From: Eriocheir sinensis
Lineage: Eukaryota > Arthropoda > Malacostraca > Decapoda > Varunidae
Direction: 5' to 3'
NCBI RefSeq assembly: GCF_024679095.1
Contig: NC_066518.1
Span: forward strand, 6,424,110 to 6,488,109
Length of the DNA stretch: 64,000 nucleotides
A model generated the notes under the pieces. The model worked only from the letters and a program-made list of their open reading frames with translations. It was not told where the DNA came from and did no database searches. Positions 62,229-64,000 of this stretch are shown here, piece by piece. Each line of letters opens with the position of its first letter. Position 1 is the stretch's first letter. The translations under genes were made by a program, and so were the position numbers.

Positions 62229-62660
62229 TGGGGTTCTCCGGAGGGGGGAAGGGGGGGCAAGATGTGTCCGCAGTGGGGGGAAGGGGGGGAGTGTCCGCAA
62301 GACGAAGGGGGGAAAGAGATGTGTCCGTAGAGAGGGGAAAGGGGGAGGGCAGTAAAGGGAAGGGGGGAGGGATGTGTCCGAAGGGGGATGGCGAAGGGAA
62401 TATGTCCGAAATGGGGTGTGTCCGCAAGGGGAAGAGGGAATGGGGAAGGGGATGTGTTTGCAGGGGGTACGTTGAAAAGGGGGAAGGGATGTGTCCGAAG
62501 GGGAATGGAGAAAGGAATGTGTCCGAAATGGGTTGGGGTGATGGGGTGTGTCCGCAAGGGGAAGGGGATGTGTTTTCCTGGGGTACATTGAAAAGGGGAA
62601 GAGGTGTATTCGAAGGGGGATGGTGGAAAGGGTGTGTCCGGAAAGGAAGGAGGATGTCCG
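62229..62660. repeat. G-run minisatellite
   Basis: GATGTGTCCGAAGGGG-like words recur every 25-40 bp between runs of 4-7 G on the + strand. A ~110-bp higher-order unit (TGTCCGAAATGGG, TGTCCGCAAGGGGA, GGGGTAC.TTGAAAAGGGG) occurs twice (about 62370-62478 and 62487-62600). It lies about 0.75 kb upstream of exon 2. Confidence 0.9.
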
Positions 62661-62948
62661 CTTCTACTTTTAAAGCTCATGAAGTGTCAATGTTAATGCC
62701 AATACTCATACTAATGCTAATACTGTAACCTGAGTCTAACCAAAGATACACCGGTCCTAAACTATAACCTTCGCCTATAACACATCCTAACACCCACTTC
62801 CATCTCTTTGACATCTCTCTTGAAACCTGTCAACACTACCACAGTAAAACACTAACCTCATTCTAGCCTAACATCACACCCTTCCTAACCCATAACTCTC
62901 ACCCTGATCCATAACCGTCACTCACCCTGTCTCTTTGTCCCTCTGAAG

Positions 62949-62996
62949 GAGCTCGCGTCCACCAGCCCCAACCAAAGGAACTGGAGGGGTATCATC
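62949..62996 (+). pseudogene. Exon 2 fragment copy 1
   Basis: After CCCTCTGAAG: GAGCTCGCG... reads ELASTSPNQRNWRGIIT, then V and stop. Same phase as the real exon; homology ends at ATCATCA. The acceptor's pyrimidine tract is interrupted. No donor follows. Confidence 0.88.
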
Positions 62997-63108
62997 ACAG
63001 TATAACCTTAAGCTAGCCTAACCTAACCTAACCTTACCTAACCTTCCTATACCCTAACCCTTTTATGAAACACAAAACACTCAACCCCACTTCTTCGTCT
63101 CTCTCCAG

Positions 63109-63156
63109 CAGCTCGCGTCCACCAACCCGAATCAAAGGAACTGGAGAGGCATCATC
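63109..63156 (+). pseudogene. Exon 2 fragment copy 2
   Basis: After a good acceptor (TCTCTCTCCAG): QLASTNPNQRNWRGIIT, then runs into CCTAA repeats and a stop. Four codons differ silently from the real exon. Confidence 0.9.
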
Positions 63157-63258
63157 ACAACACCTAACCTAACCTAACCTCCTAAATCCAAACTTTCTAA
63201 ACCCTGACCTTCCCCTGAAACACAAAACACTCAACCTCACTTCTTCGTCTCTCTTCAG

Positions 63259-63294
63259 CAGCTCACGTCTACCAACCCGAATCAAAGGAACTAA
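63259..63294 (+). pseudogene. Exon 2 fragment copy 3
   Basis: After a good acceptor (TCTCTCTTCAG): QLTSTNPNQRN, then an in-frame TAA. Shorter than the other copies. Confidence 0.9.
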
Positions 63295-63400
63295 CATCAC
63301 AATACTATAACCTAACATAACCTAACATACACCCTTCCTAACCCCTGACCCTCACCAATAAACCAACTCACACTCACCGCATCTCTCTCTCTTTCTCCAG

Positions 63401-63614
63401 GAGCTCGCATCCACCAACCCCAACCAAAGGAACTGGCGGGGCATCATCATCGCTGTGCTGGTCATCTGCTTCGTCCTGGGCATGATAGTGACCTCCGTGC
63501 TGCTGCTAACGCCACCTGACGACGGGCCGAGAGTCAAAGGAAGAAGATTCGAGTTAGATGACATATTAGGGGACGACTTTAAGATACACACGTTTAATGG
63601 GACTTGGGTGACAG
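63401..63614 (+). CDS. DPP6/DPP10-like protein, exon 2 (transmembrane exon)
   Basis: 214 bp, 71 codons plus 1 nt, between CTCTCTTTCTCCAG and GACAG/GTAAGC. It reads ELASTNPNQRNWRG, a hydrophobic helix (exon residues 15-37, from III to LLLT), PPDDGPRVKGRR, then FELDDILGDDFKIH and NGTWVT. This is the juxtamembrane/TM/stalk signature of S9B dipeptidyl-peptidase-like proteins of the DPP6/DPP10 branch (NWKGI...VTSVILLTP and DFKIH in vertebrates). With exon 1 the helix falls at about residues 44-66 of a type II membrane protein; NGT at about 95 is a lumenal N-glycosylation sequon. It starts in phase 0 and ends after the first base of a codon (phase 1). Beta-propeller and hydrolase-fold exons lie beyond the right edge, so whether the catalytic Ser is kept cannot be judged. 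DPP10 versus DPP6 is not resolvable here. Confidence 0.93.
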
Positions 63615-63744
63615 GTAAGCGGGTTTGATTAAAGGTGTGTGAACAGGTGAGGGTGAGGAGAAGGGGTAGTTAGGGTTAAGGGTGAGTGAGGGAAAGAGAA
63701 AGATATGTGTGTTGAGGGGAGTGCTGTCCGTTGTTGTTGTTTTG

Positions 63745-63759
63745 GGGTGACAGGTAAGC
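63745..63759 (+). other. Duplicate 5' splice site 1
   Basis: GGGTGACAG/GTAAGC, identical to the true donor over the nine exonic and first six intronic bases. Confidence 0.85.
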
Positions 63760-63885
63760 AGGTTTAATTAGAGGGGTGTGTGAACAGGTGGGGGTGAGGA
63801 GAAAGGGTGTTTAGGGTTAAAGGTGAATGAGGGAAGGGGAAAGATATGTGTGTTGAGGGGGGGGCTGTCTGTTGTTGTTGTTTTG

Positions 63886-63900
63886 GGGTGACAGGTAAGC
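63886..63900 (+). other. Duplicate 5' splice site 2
   Basis: GGGTGACAG/GTAAGC, again identical to the true donor over those 15 bases. Confidence 0.85.
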
Positions 63901-64000
63901 GGGTTTAATTAGAGGGGTGTGTGAACAGGTGGGGGTGAGGAGAAGGGGTGTTTAGTGTTAAGGGTGAGTGAGGGCGGGGCAAGATAGGTGTTGAGGGGGG

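Larger units (their letters stand above)
62740..63400 (+). repeat. ~142-160 bp tandem array carrying copies of the exon 2 acceptor
   Basis: Units contain CCTAACCTAACC runs, CTTCCTAA(A)CCC, AACACTCAACC, a T/C tract, AG and an exon-2-like start. Exon-like starts lie at 62949, 63109 and 63259, then the real exon at 63401 (spacings 160, 150, 142 bp). 62740-62945 looks like still older, decayed unit sequence. Confidence 0.92.
63615..64000 (+). repeat. ~140-bp tandem array carrying copies of the exon 2 donor
   Basis: Starts at the real donor. GGGTGACAG/GTAAGC recurs with exon-like ends at 63753 and 63894 (139 and 141 bp after the previous). Each unit reads GTAAGC(G/A)GGTTTAATTA, GTGTGTGAACAGGTG, GTTAGGGTTAA-like, GATATGTGTGTTGAGGGG, TGTTGTTGTTTTGGGGTGACAG. 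The array runs off the window; the last nine bases of the exon are part of the unit. Confidence 0.94.

Noticed and set aside
63352..63591. 79-codon minus-strand frame over exon 2
   Set aside because: Antisense shadow of the DPP6/DPP10-like exon, which has splice sites, phase and family match on the plus strand.

Overview
This window looks like a piece of a large, repeat-rich arthropod nuclear genome, most likely a decapod crustacean (crab- or shrimp-like). The pointers are dense dinucleotide arrays, especially (GA)n and (CA)n, TTAGG/CCTAA motifs, fragments of CR1/jockey-like LINEs, a tRNA-derived SINE, and an arthropod-like DPP6/DPP10 gene end. The species call is an inference from sequence style and cannot be proved from the window. 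Nothing bacterial or viral is seen. Nearly all long open frames are translations of simple repeats (RERE, SLSL, THTH, VCVC) and are not genes.

Gene content. I can support one gene, on the + strand: the 5' part of a DPP6/DPP10-like (inactive S9B dipeptidyl-peptidase-like) type II membrane protein. A predicted first coding exon (45761-45847) has a strong Kozak start, a basic cytoplasmic tail and a canonical phase-0 donor. A second exon (63401-63614) starts in phase 0 and encodes the juxtamembrane NPNQRNWRG motif, the single transmembrane helix and the start of the lumenal stalk. The intron between them is about 17.6 kb and the gene runs off the right edge. In other animals the family members that lack catalysis are auxiliary subunits of Kv4 A-type potassium channels.

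Layout. 1-15 kb: a 24-bp minisatellite, kilobase-long purine- or pyrimidine-only blocks, and an (ACC)n domain with an exact 138-bp higher-order period. 15-16 kb: LINE copy A (minus). 16-27 kb: (CA)/(CACT) and (GGA) domains, a 125-138 bp minisatellite at 21.9 kb, and a SINE at 23.6 kb (plus). 27-28.5 kb: LINE copy C (minus). 28-38 kb: microsatellites, a second SINE (33.1-33.4 kb, minus), copies of a short poly-A-ended element, a 52-bp ABAB minisatellite, and a clean MITE with 72-bp inverted termini (37269-37523). 38-45.7 kb: very long (CA) and (GA) tracts and pentanucleotide blocks, leading to the predicted 5' end of the gene. 45.8-63.4 kb (intron 1): more tracts, a 75-bp purine minisatellite, a TTAGG-bearing ~140-bp array, an 83-bp array interrupted by the short poly-A element, LINE copy B (plus) and a G-run array. 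62.7-64 kb: exon 2 lies between two independent tandem arrays, one containing copies of its 3' splice site plus exon start, the other containing copies of its 5' splice site.

The most interesting observation is that last arrangement: three acceptor-plus-partial-exon copies upstream and two donor copies downstream of a single constitutive-looking transmembrane exon. The mobile elements and arrays do not work together with the gene in any way I can show; they are the intronic and flanking landscape of a long neuronal-type gene.
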